Source: Roseateles sp.
Lineage (GTDB): Bacteria > Pseudomonadota > Gammaproteobacteria > Burkholderiales > Burkholderiaceae
Assembly (NCBI GenBank): GCA_019232985.1
Contig: JAFAMW010000046.1
Coordinates: forward strand, 1 to 64,000
Reading direction: 5' to 3'
DNA: 64,000 nt
In this document: positions 57,403-64,000 of the stretch, piece by piece
Layout of the letters: the number at the start of each line of letters is the position of its first letter
Numbering within the stretch: the stretch's first letter is position 1
Position numbers and translations under genes: made by a program
The notes under the pieces: model-generated
The model's input: the letters and a program-made list of their open reading frames with translations, nothing else
Database searches by the model: none
Told to the model about the DNA's origin: nothing

Positions 57403-60400
57403 TCACTTCGAGCCGGCCTCGGCGAGCAGCGCCGCGTTGCCGCCGGCCGCCGCCGTGTTGACGGTGACCGTCTGCTCGGCGACGAAGCGGTAGAGCTGGC
57501 GCGGCGCACCGGCCGCCGTGATCAGCGGCACGATCGCGCCGGGCCGCGCGGCGAGGCGCGCGACCAGCGCGGCGACGCCGGCCGAGCCGGCCAGCGCGAC
57601 GCCGGCGACGCGCGCGTCGGCGAGCGCCGCGCCGAGCGCCGCGGCCGGCGCGAACTCGAGCACCGCGGCCGGCACGCCCGCGCGCACGAAGCGCTCGCGC
57701 GCGCCGGTGTCGCCGCCGACCCAGAGCACCGCGTTGCCGGTCACGAGCGCGGCGGCGACGGCCGCCGCGTCGCTCGCGCCGCCATCGCCACCGACCACCG
57801 CGATCACGCCGCGGCCGTGTAGGCGCAGGACGTTGCTCTCGCCGGTCGGGCCCGGCAGCTCGACCTCGGCGAGCAGGGCCTCGGCCGCGTCGGCAAGCGC
57901 CGCGAAGCCCGCGCCGCGCAGGCGGCGCGCACGCTCGGCCGGCTCGAGCCCGGCCCAGTCGGGCTGGGCGCGCGCGAGGTCGGCGACGCGCGCGTCGAGC
58001 GCCGCGTCGGGGCCCGCGGCCGCGTCGAGCGCGAGCACGGGCGCGGCGCTGCTGCCCGCCGGTTCCTCGGCGAAGCGCTTCAGGTAGTTCGGGCCGCCGG
58101 CCTTCGGGCCCGTGCCCGACAGGCCTTCGCCGCCGAAGGGCTGGACGCCGACGACGGCGCCGATGATGTTGCGGTTGACGTAGACGTTGCCGATGCGCGC
58201 GAGCCTGGCGAGGCGTTCGGCGCGGCTGTCGATGCGCGTCTGGATGCCCAGCGTGAGGCCGTAGCCGAGGCCGTTGATGCGGCGGATCACGGCTTCGGCG
58301 TCGCCGCTCCAGCGCCACACGTGCAGGACCGGGCCGAAGATCTCGTCGCCGAGCTGCTCGAGGCGCTCGATCTCGAACGCGAGCGGCGCGAGCTGGTTCG
58401 GCAGGCTTTCCGCGACCGCGGCCTCGCCGATCAGGCGCGCGTCGCGGCGCAGGCGCGCGACATGGCGCGCGACGTTCGCGTGGGCCTCGGCGTCGATCAG
58501 CGGGCCGACGTCGGTCTCGAGCTTGGCGGGTTCGCCGACGCGCAGCTCGGCGAGCGCGCCGCGCACCATCTCGATCACGCCGTCGGCGATGTCGTCCTGC
58601 ACACACAGCACGCGCAGCGCCGAGCAGCGCTGGCCGGCCGAGCGGAACGCGCTCTGCACGACCGCGTCGACGACCTGCTCGGGCAGCGCCGTCGAGTCGA
58701 CGAGCATCGCGTTGATGCCGCCGGTCTCGGCGATCAGCGGCACCGGCACGCCGCCGTTCGCGGCCGCGCGCGCGGCGAGCGCGCGGTGGATGATCTGCGC
58801 GACCGCGGTCGAGCCCGTGAAGCACACGCCCGCACAGCGCGCGTCGGCGACGAGCGCCGCGCCGACCGTCTCGCCCGGGCCGTGCAGCAGCGCGAGCGCG
58901 TCGGCCGGCACGCCGGCCTCGTGCAGCAGCTCGACCATGCGCAGCGCGACATAGGGCGTCTGCTCGGCCGGCTTCGCGGCGACGGTGTTGCCGACGACGA
59001 GCGCCGCGGCGACCTGGCCCGCGAAGATCGCGAGCGGGAAGTTCCACGGGCTGATGCACACGAACACGCCGCGGCCGCCGAGGGCCGGGTCGGCCTCGGC
59101 GCCGTCGGCGTAGTAGCGCAGGAAGTCGACGGCCTCGCGGACCTCGGCGACGCAGTCGGCCTGGGTCTTGAACGCCTCCTTGACGAGCAGCGCGCAGAAC
59201 GGCGCGAGGCGCGCCTCGAGCAGGTCGGCGGCGCGACGCAGCACGGCCGCGCGCTGGGCCGCGGGCTTCGTGGCCCAGCCGGCGAAGCCCGCCTGCAGGC
59301 GCGCCATCGCGACGTCGACGGCGGCCGCGTCGGCCGCGGCGACGGCCGGCACCTGCTCGGCCGCGAGCGCCGCGGCAATGCCTTCGCGCTGCGCCGGCGC
59401 GGTCAGGTCCAGGCCCGCCGAGTTGCGGCGCGCCCCGAGGATCGCGAGCGGCAGCGGCTGGCCGGGCGTGCGGCGCACCTCGTCGAGCGGCGCGGCGAGC
59501 AGCTCGGCCACGGGCACCTCGGCGTCGGCGAGCTGGTGCACGAAGGACGAGTTCGCGCCGTTCTCGAGCAGGCGGCGCACGAGGTAGGCGAGCAGGTCGC
59601 GGTGTTCGCCGACGGGGGCATAAACACGCACCGGAATATCGTTGGTGCTCAGGCCCCCCGCTTGAGCGGGGGGAGCGGGGGGTGTGGGCGACATTGCCCC
59701 CGCAGGGGTTTGCCGCGAGAACTCGCGGTAAACCCCTTCGCCCATGCCGTGGAGCCGCTGCATCTCGTAGGCCGTGGCGCCCAGGCCTGCTGCACGCGCC
59801 ATCAGCGCGATCGCCGCGATCGTCCCCGCGTTATGGCTCGCGAACTGCGGGTAGATCACGTCGGCGTGCTGGATCAGCGCGCGCGCGCAGGCCAGGTAGG
59901 ACACGTCGGTGTGCTGCTTGTGCGTGAACACCGGGTAGCCGGCGAGGCCGAGCTCCTGGGCGCGCTTGATCTCGCCGTCCCAGTACGCCCCCTTGACGAG
60001 GCGCACCATGAAGCGCAGGCCGTATTGGCGCGCGATGCCGGCGACGGTGTCGACGACCGCGAGCGCGCGCGTCTGGTAGGCCTGCACGGCGAGGCCGAAG
60101 CCCTGCCATTGCGGGTAGCTCGCGCCGATGCGCGCGGCGAGCGCGTCGAGGACCTCGAGCGAGAGCTCGAGGCGGTCGACCTCCTCGGCGTCGATCGTCA
60201 GGTTGATGTTCGCGGCGGCCGCGAGCTCGACGAGCTGCCACACGCGCGGCAGCAGCTCGGCGAACACGCGCTCGCGCTGCAGCACCTCGTAGCGCGAGAA
60301 CAGCGCCGAGAGCTTGATCGAAATGCCGTCGGCCGCCATCGGCGAGGCCGCGCGGCGGCCCGGCAGGCCCGCCGCGATCGCCTCGATCGCGTTCACGTAG

Positions 60401-61035
60401 GCGGCCTGGTAGCGGCGCGCGTCGGCCTCGGTGCGCGCGCCCTCGCCGAGCATGTCGTAGGAAAAGCGCAGCAGCGGCTGGGCGCGCCGCGCCGCCGCCG
60501 CCTCGGCCATCGCCTCGCCGATATTGCGGCCGAGCACGAACTGGCGGCCGAGCAGCTGGATCGCGCGCACCGTCGCCGCGACGACGGTCTGCGCGCCGAG
60601 GCGCGCGAGCAGCCCGCCCTCGCGCTCGGCGTCGGGCAGGAACTTCTTGGACAGCCCGATCGCCGTCGCCGACAGGCTCGCGAGCATGCGGTGCGGGCCG
60701 TCCGTGGGCGCGTCGAAGTCGGCGCGGCCGAGCTGGTCGGCCGTCAGCGCGATCGCGGTCGGCGCGTCGGGCACGCGCAGGAGCGCCTCGGCGAGGCGCA
60801 TCAGCGCGAGCCCCTCCGCCGACGTGATCGGGTATTCGCGCAGCAGCGACTCCATCGCCCAGAACGGCGCGGGCTTGGCGCGCACCTGCTCGACCCAGGG
60901 CCCGGCGAGGCGCAGCACGGCCGGCCAGTCGAGCCGGCCCTGCAGGCGCGCGGCCAGCATGTCGAGCACGGCGATCTCGTCGCGGTACGGGTCCGGCAGG
61001 CGCTGGACTTCGGGCGGGCAGGCAAATGGCGTCAT
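57403..61035 (-). CDS. putA: bifunctional proline dehydrogenase / glutamate-semialdehyde dehydrogenase
   Basis: Encodes 1210 residues. The PRODH barrel spans about 60-480 (R-L-V-K-G-A-Y-W-D, then [12 protein letters not shown]). The aldehyde dehydrogenase domain has E-T-G-G-I-N and the catalytic cysteine in G-Q-R-C-S-A-L; a C-terminal ALDH-like domain ends [14 protein letters not shown]. It oxidises proline to glutamate, feeding electrons to quinone. There is no N-terminal ribbon-helix-helix, so it is not its own repressor; the divergent Lrp-type gene takes that job. An insert of about 20 residues from palindromic repeats lies at about 433-461. Confidence 0.97.
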   Translation of the reverse strand: MTPFACPPEVQRLPDPYRDEIAVLDMLAARLQGRLDWPAVLRLAGPWVEQVRAKPAPFWAMESLLREYPITSAEGLALMRLAEALLRVPDAPTAIALTADQLGRADFDAPTDGPHRMLASLSATAIGLSKKFLPDAEREGGLLARLGAQTVVAATVRAIQLLGRQFVLGRNIGEAMAEAAAARRAQPLLRFSYDMLGEGARTEADARRYQAAYVNAIEAIAAGLPGRRAASPMAADGISIKLSALFSRYEVLQRERVFAELLPRVWQLVELAAAANINLTIDAEEVDRLELSLEVLDALAARIGASYPQWQGFGLAVQAYQTRALAVVDTVAGIARQYGLRFMVRLVKGAYWDGEIKRAQELGLAGYPVFTHKQHTDVSYLACARALIQHADVIYPQFASHNAGTIAAIALMARAAGLGATAYEMQRLHGMGEGVYREFSRQTPAGAMSPTPPAPPAQAGGLSTNDIPVRVYAPVGEHRDLLAYLVRRLLENGANSSFVHQLADAEVPVAELLAAPLDEVRRTPGQPLPLAILGARRNSAGLDLTAPAQREGIAAALAAEQVPAVAAADAAAVDVAMARLQAGFAGWATKPAAQRAAVLRRAADLLEARLAPFCALLVKEAFKTQADCVAEVREAVDFLRYYADGAEADPALGGRGVFVCISPWNFPLAIFAGQVAAALVVGNTVAAKPAEQTPYVALRMVELLHEAGVPADALALLHGPGETVGAALVADARCAGVCFTGSTAVAQIIHRALAARAAANGGVPVPLIAETGGINAMLVDSTALPEQVVDAVVQSAFRSAGQRCSALRVLCVQDDIADGVIEMVRGALAELRVGEPAKLETDVGPLIDAEAHANVARHVARLRRDARLIGEAAVAESLPNQLAPLAFEIERLEQLGDEIFGPVLHVWRWSGDAEAVIRRINGLGYGLTLGIQTRIDSRAERLARLARIGNVYVNRNIIGAVVGVQPFGGEGLSGTGPKAGGPNYLKRFAEEPAGSSAAPVLALDAAAGPDAALDARVADLARAQPDWAGLEPAERARRLRGAGFAALADAAEALLAEVELPGPTGESNVLRLHGRGVIAVVGGDGGASDAAAVAAALVTGNAVLWVGGDTGARERFVRAGVPAAVLEFAPAAALGAALADARVAGVALAGSAGVAALVARLAARPGAIVPLITAAGAPRQLYRFVAEQTVTVNTAAAGGNAALLAEAGSK
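59654..59736. repeat. two palindromes inserted in frame inside putA
   Basis: First CCCCCCGCT-TG-AGCGGGGGG (59654-59673), then GGGGTTTGCCGCGAG-AA-CTCGCGGTAAACCCC (59705-59736; 14 of 15 pairs). Together they encode an extra proline/alanine-rich segment ([13 protein letters not shown]) between L-H-G-M-G-E and Y-A-P-V-G, where other PutA proteins have a short linker. This looks like insertion of an intergenic-type palindromic repeat at a tolerant surface loop. Confidence 0.7.
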
Positions 61036-61056
61036 GACAAGCTCTTTCTGAGAATT

Positions 61057-61074
61057 GCAGAACTCTAGAACTGC
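61057..61074. promoter_or_regulatory. GCAGAACT-CT-AGAACTGC site between putA and its regulator
   Basis: A direct repeat AGAACT-N2-AGAACT nested in an imperfect palindrome (GCAG...CTGC) in the 88-bp divergent gap, 22 bp from the putA start. Lrp-type octamers bind degenerate 15-18-bp palindromes; this is the best candidate for the regulator encoded next to it. Confidence 0.45.
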
Positions 61075-61123
61075 TTCGCATGGATTAAATTCGGTAGATC
61101 AACGCTCCTGTAGCCAAAAATCC

Positions 61124-61576
61124 ATGGACAAGATCGACCAGCGCATCCTGCGCGAGCTCCAGCGCGACGGCCGCGTGTCCAACCTCAAGCTCGCCGAGGC
61201 CGTCCACCTGTCGCCGACCGCCGTGCTCGAGCGCGTCAAGCGCCTGACGCGCGACGGCGTGATCCTCGGCTACGAGGCACGCCTGAACCCGGCCAAGCTC
61301 GGCGCCGGGCTGATGGTCTTCATCGAGGTGCTGCTCGACCGCACGGTGCAGGATGTGATGGACAACTTCAAGGCCGCCGTGCAGGCGCGCCCCGAGATCC
61401 TCGAGTGCCACCTCGTCGCCGGCGGTTTCGACTATCTGCTCAAGACCCGCGTCGCCGACATGGCGGCCTACCGCGGCTTTGTCGGCGAAGTGATCTGGGC
61501 CCTGCCCGGGGTGCGCGAGACGCGCACCTACGCGGTCATGGAGGAGGTCAAGAACACGACCGCGCTCGCGCTTTGA
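61124..61576 (+). CDS. putR: Lrp/AsnC-family regulator, probably of putA
   Basis: Encodes 150 residues from the ATG at 61124. N-terminal HTH (M-D-K-I-D-Q-R-I-L-R-E-L-Q-R-D-G-R, then L-S-P-T-A-V-L-E-R-V-K-R-L) and the RAM effector domain (V-A-G-G-F-D-Y-L-L-K-T-R-V). It diverges from putA, the arrangement of proline-responsive PutR/BkdR-like regulators that activate putA. The target is inferred from position. Confidence 0.85.
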   Translation: MDKIDQRILRELQRDGRVSNLKLAEAVHLSPTAVLERVKRLTRDGVILGYEARLNPAKLGAGLMVFIEVLLDRTVQDVMDNFKAAVQARPEILECHLVAGGFDYLLKTRVADMAAYRGFVGEVIWALPGVRETRTYAVMEEVKNTTALAL

Positions 61577-61725
61577 AGGCGACCCGAAAGCGGCGCTTGA
61601 GCGTCGCGCAAACAAGCCAAAACTTTAGCCCCGAGACCCCCGCGAATCGGGGTGAAAACCCCGTCAAATCGATCTTGCCCCGCGCCTTGCAGGAGCCTAG
61701 ATTTGGGTCAACGGGAGCTTCACAA

Positions 61726-61923
61726 ATGATCGCTATTCCTGCCGCCGCCGCCAAGCTTTTCTCGAGCCTCGGGGAGAAGCGCGCGCGCATCGATCCGTCG
61801 AGCTGCGGCTGGTACGAGTCGAGCCTCGACCTGCTCAACGGCCTCGAAGTCCACGAGCACCCGGTCGACCCGCAGTCGCTCGCGCTGTGGACGACGCCGC
61901 CAGGCGCGCCCAAGCTGCCTTGA
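61726..61923 (+). CDS. small CGW-motif protein, copy 1
   Basis: Encodes 65 residues, with GGGAG before the ATG at 61726. After a short alanine-rich start (A-A-A-A-K-L-F-S-S-L-G-E-K), the C-terminal half reads C-G-W-Y-E-S-S-x2-L-x2-G-L-x-V-x4-V-D-x3-L-A-L-W-x2-P-P, shared with the next gene. No signal peptide or membrane span. The single invariant Cys and two Trp may mark a binding site. Family function unknown. The 149-bp gap before it has a run of C-rich sequence but no clear promoter. Confidence 0.7.
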   Translation: MIAIPAAAAKLFSSLGEKRARIDPSSCGWYESSLDLLNGLEVHEHPVDPQSLALWTTPPGAPKLP

Positions 61924-62029
61924 GCGGACCGGGGTCGCCCCGTCCCCTGTCGATGCCACCCCCGATGGGGGTCGCCGTCCGGACGCGCCGAAGATGGCGG
62001 CTCCCCAACCCCCGCTCCCGGAGCCCGCC

Positions 62030-62245
62030 ATGCCTCTGCAGTTCCGCCCCACCCCGGCCCCGCGCACGACCGCGCGGCACGGCCGCCGCGCCGCCGCGCC
62101 CGACGCCGCGTCCGACACCCCGCCCCAGCACGCCTGCGGCTGGTTCGAATCGAGCTACGAGCTCGGCCACGGCCTCGTCGTGCGCGACCGCCGCGTCGAC
62201 GCGCTGACCCTGGCCCTGTGGCCGGCGCCGCCGCTAAAGCACTGA
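62030..62245 (+). CDS. small CGW-motif protein, copy 2
   Basis: Encodes 71 residues from the ATG at 62030, preceded by GGAG. The basic N-terminus (P-R-T-T-A-R-H-G-R-R) differs from copy 1, but the C-terminal half keeps C-G-W-F-E-S-S, G-L-x-V, V-D and L-A-L-W-x2-P-P. A tandem duplicate that has diverged at the front. Its 3' end overlaps the convergent PAP2 gene by 12 bp. The 106 bp between the copies contain hairpins (GGGG-TCG-CCCC; ACCCCC-GAT-GGGGGT). Confidence 0.7.
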   Translation: MPLQFRPTPAPRTTARHGRRAAAPDAASDTPPQHACGWFESSYELGHGLVVRDRRVDALTLALWPAPPLKH

Positions 62246-62920
62246 GGTCCGCTGCGCCGCGGCCGCGCGGTGCAGGTCCTCGCGCGTATAGGGCCGCGCG
62301 TGGCCCGACAGGCGCAGCGCGAGCGCCGTGACCATCTCGTGGGTCTGCAGCGGCGGCGCGTAGACCGGCTGCAGCGAGAGGCCCGCGAGCGTCAGCACGG
62401 GCAGCCAGACCGGCACGGCCGGCGCGGGCCGCCACGGCGCGAGCAGGCCGCGCAGGCTCGCGGCGCTGACGGCGCAGCCGAGCGCGAAGCCGCCGAGCGC
62501 CTCGCTCGGCGAATGGGCGTGGACCGGCAGGCGCGAATAGGCGATCAGCGCGGCGAGCGCGAAGCCCGCGGCGACGCCGGCGCGCTGGGTGCGCGGACTG
62601 CGGTGCATCAGCGCGGTCCAGGCGAGCATCGGCAGGGTGCCGGCCGCGCACAGCGAATGGCCCGAGAAGCCCGTGAAGTCGAGCGTCGCGCTGCCATAGC
62701 CCCAGCCGATGAACGCGAGCTTGCTCAGCGTCGTGACAAGGCCCGCGCCGGCGAGCGCGGCCATCCAGCGCAGCGCCGCGCCGCCGCGGCCGGCGCCGAG
62801 CGCGAGCCAGCCGACGGCGATGAAGGCGAGCGGCATCAGGATGCCCATCTCGCCGAGCCGGGTCACGTAATGCCAGAACAGCAAGTCGGGGGGCGGCGCG
62901 AAATACGGGGTCGAAATCAT
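62234..62920 (-). CDS. PAP2-family membrane phosphatase
   Basis: Encodes 228 residues with about 6 helices. The PAP2 motifs are K-L-A-F-I-G-W-G near residue 68, S-G-H-S near 85 (catalytic His) and S-R-L-P-V-H-A-H-S-P-S-E near 128 (second His). Such enzymes dephosphorylate phosphatidic acid, undecaprenyl diphosphate or similar lipids on the periplasmic face. The C-terminal 60 residues are extra and polar. Convergent with the CGW gene. Confidence 0.87.
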   Translation of the reverse strand: MISTPYFAPPPDLLFWHYVTRLGEMGILMPLAFIAVGWLALGAGRGGAALRWMAALAGAGLVTTLSKLAFIGWGYGSATLDFTGFSGHSLCAAGTLPMLAWTALMHRSPRTQRAGVAAGFALAALIAYSRLPVHAHSPSEALGGFALGCAVSAASLRGLLAPWRPAPAVPVWLPVLTLAGLSLQPVYAPPLQTHEMVTALALRLSGHARPYTREDLHRAAAAQRTSVL

Positions 62921-62964
62921 GGCCGCGATGCTAGCGGCTCAAGATTGCGGCTTTGCGTGCCGGC

Positions 62965-64000
62965 TCAGACGAGCAGGCTCTGCCGCCCCGGACCCTCCTG
63001 GAGCTGGTGCGAGACGGCGACGAACTCCTCGGCTGGCATCGGCCGGCCGAAATGCCAGCCCTGGGCCCAGTCGCAGCCCTCGCGCTCGAGCCAGGCGGCC
63101 TGCTCGGCCGTCTCGACGCCCTCGGCGAGCACGTCGAGGCCGAGGCTGCGCGCGAGCACGATCACGGTGCGCGCGATCGCCGCGACGCTCGCGTCGCTGC
63201 CGAGCTCGCCGACGAAGCTGCGGTCGATCTTGAGCGTCTTGACCGGCATGCGCTTGAGGTAGGACAGCGACGAGTAGCCGGTGCCGAAGTCGTCGATCGC
63301 GACGCGCACGCCGCGCGCGGCCAGCGCGCCCAGCAGCTCGATCGCGCCCTCGGCGTCCTCGAGCAGCAGGCTCTCCGTGACCTCGAGCTCGAGCGCCTGC
63401 GGCGGGCAGCCGGTGTCGCGCAGGATCGCGTCGACGCTCTCGACGAAGTCGCTCTGGCGCAGCTGGCGCGCCGAGACGTTGACGGCGACCTGCTGCGGCT
63501 TGCCGGGCAGGCCCTGCCAGCGCGCGGCCTGCGCGCAGGCGGTCTCGAGCACCCAGCGGCCGATCGGCACGATCAGGCCGGTCTCCTCGGCGAGCGGGAT
63601 GAACTCGGCCGGCGAGATCGGCCCGCGCGTCGGGTGGCGCCAGCGCAGCAGCGCCTCGGCGCCGATCAGCGCGCCGTCCGACAGGCGCACCTGCGGCTGG
63701 TACTCGAGGCGGAACTGCGCGGCCTCGTTGGCGAGGCGCAGCGCGTGCGTGAGCTCGAAGCGGCGCTGCACGGCCTGGGTCAGCTCGGGGCGGTAGGCCT
63801 GCACGCTGCTGCGCGCCTGGACCTTGGCGCGGCACATCGCGGCCTCGGCGTTGCGCAGCAGCTCGTCGACGCTCTGGCCGTCGGTCGGGAACAGCGCGAG
63901 GCCGATGCTCGCGCCGATATTGAAGCGCTGCTGGGCGTCGTCGCGGCCGACGACGACGGGCTCGCTCATCGCCTGGATCAGGCGGTCGCCGAGGCGCATC
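62965..64000 (-). CDS. GGDEF-EAL protein, truncated at the window edge
   Basis: At least 345 residues; the 5' end lies beyond 64000. The visible part starts in the last third of a GGDEF domain (I-G-A-S-I-G-L-A-L-F-P; A-M-C-R-A-K-V-Q-A, degenerate against the usual M-Y-x-A-K), followed by a complete EAL domain from about residue 80: E-A-L-L-R-W, N-V-S-A-R-Q, E-V-T-E-S, D-D-F-G-T-G-Y-S-S-L and K-I-D-R-S-F-V all intact. It should hydrolyse cyclic di-GMP, opposing the cyclase at 3509-6451. Whether the GGDEF half is active cannot be seen. Confidence 0.92.
   Translation of the reverse strand, partial: MRLGDRLIQAMSEPVVVGRDDAQQRFNIGASIGLALFPTDGQSVDELLRNAEAAMCRAKVQARSSVQAYRPELTQAVQRRFELTHALRLANEAAQFRLEYQPQVRLSDGALIGAEALLRWRHPTRGPISPAEFIPLAEETGLIVPIGRWVLETACAQAARWQGLPGKPQQVAVNVSARQLRQSDFVESVDAILRDTGCPPQALELEVTESLLLEDAEGAIELLGALAARGVRVAIDDFGTGYSSLSYLKRMPVKTLKIDRSFVGELGSDASVAAIARTVIVLARSLGLDVLAEGVETAEQAAWLEREGCDWAQGWHFGRPMPAEEFVAVSHQLQEGPGRQSLLV

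Noticed and set aside
61921..61990. Another copy of the ACCGA element after the first CGW gene
   Set aside because: TGAGCGGACC is followed by GGGG-TCG-CCCC and ACCCCC-GAT-GGGGGT hairpins, but the conserved loops do not line up.

Overview
The window is chromosomal DNA from a very G+C-rich bacterium, with third codon positions almost always G or C. The gene set (livGFKHM amino acid import, OxyR next to Dps, a PutA without its own DNA-binding domain facing an Lrp-type regulator, GTP-type PEP carboxykinase, ArgP, UbiC/UbiA, PanB/PanC, a LysR and UPF0149 complement, and palindromic intergenic repeats) fits a betaproteobacterium of the Burkholderiales, probably Comamonadaceae or Sphaerotilaceae. 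That placement is inference; there is no rRNA in the window. Coding density is high, short overlaps (ATGA) are common, and I saw no tRNA, rRNA, CRISPR array, transposase or prophage gene.

Layout. 1-12.7 kb: end of an unknown gene, a secreted P1-nuclease/phospholipase C-like protein, an OPT-family transporter, a giant propeller-GGDEF sensor, an ArsR regulator with a perfect 20-bp palindrome upstream, an overlapping P450/D-threonine-aldolase-like pair, a coupled FAH hydrolase-nadC pair, and rlpA. 12.7-23 kb: a decayed GGDEF gene beside an MFS exporter, mmsA, UPF0149 paralogue 1, a YegD-like Hsp70, dadA facing argP, two small genes, a phosphoesterase with UPF0149 paralogue 2 (SEC-C), and a LysR gene facing a 76-residue protein. 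23.8-35.4 kb: pckG, a membrane protein, a decayed epimerase, a lipoprotein coupled to a MOSC protein, an old yellow enzyme, rlmJ, a CPBP protease, an XRE regulator, an exported amidohydrolase coupled to an LplT-PlsC fusion, and a membrane protein. 35.5-48.1 kb: housekeeping genes tgt, yigZ, queA, recG, a cyclophilin, panB-panC, oxyR, dps, a second OPT transporter and prfC. 48.4-53 kb: a complete branched-chain amino acid ABC operon. 53-64 kb: ubiA, an oxidoreductase, an unknown protein, proC-ubiC, putA facing its Lrp regulator, a tandem pair of small CGW proteins, a PAP2 phosphatase and a GGDEF-EAL protein cut by the window edge.

How the genes work together. Amino acid use dominates: DadA, PutA, MmsA, Liv import, ProC and the regulators ArgP and Lrp, with PckG leading the carbon to gluconeogenesis. 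Queuosine tRNA modification (tgt, queA), pantothenate synthesis (panB, panC), ubiquinone synthesis (ubiA, ubiC), NAD synthesis (nadC) and peroxide defence (oxyR, dps) are represented. Three proteins or remnants belong to cyclic-di-GMP signalling.

The most interesting signal is not a protein. Three intergenic elements, after dadA (minus strand), after prfC (plus strand) and at 55.2 kb, share the plan (T/C)GA - stem P1 - ACCGA - stem P2 - GACG or TCGCG - P1' - GA-rich linker - hairpin P3. The unpaired parts are conserved while almost every stem differs with compensating changes. Two of the three begin exactly at the stop codon of the preceding gene. This looks like a structured RNA or a repeat family under selection for folding; I do not recognise it.
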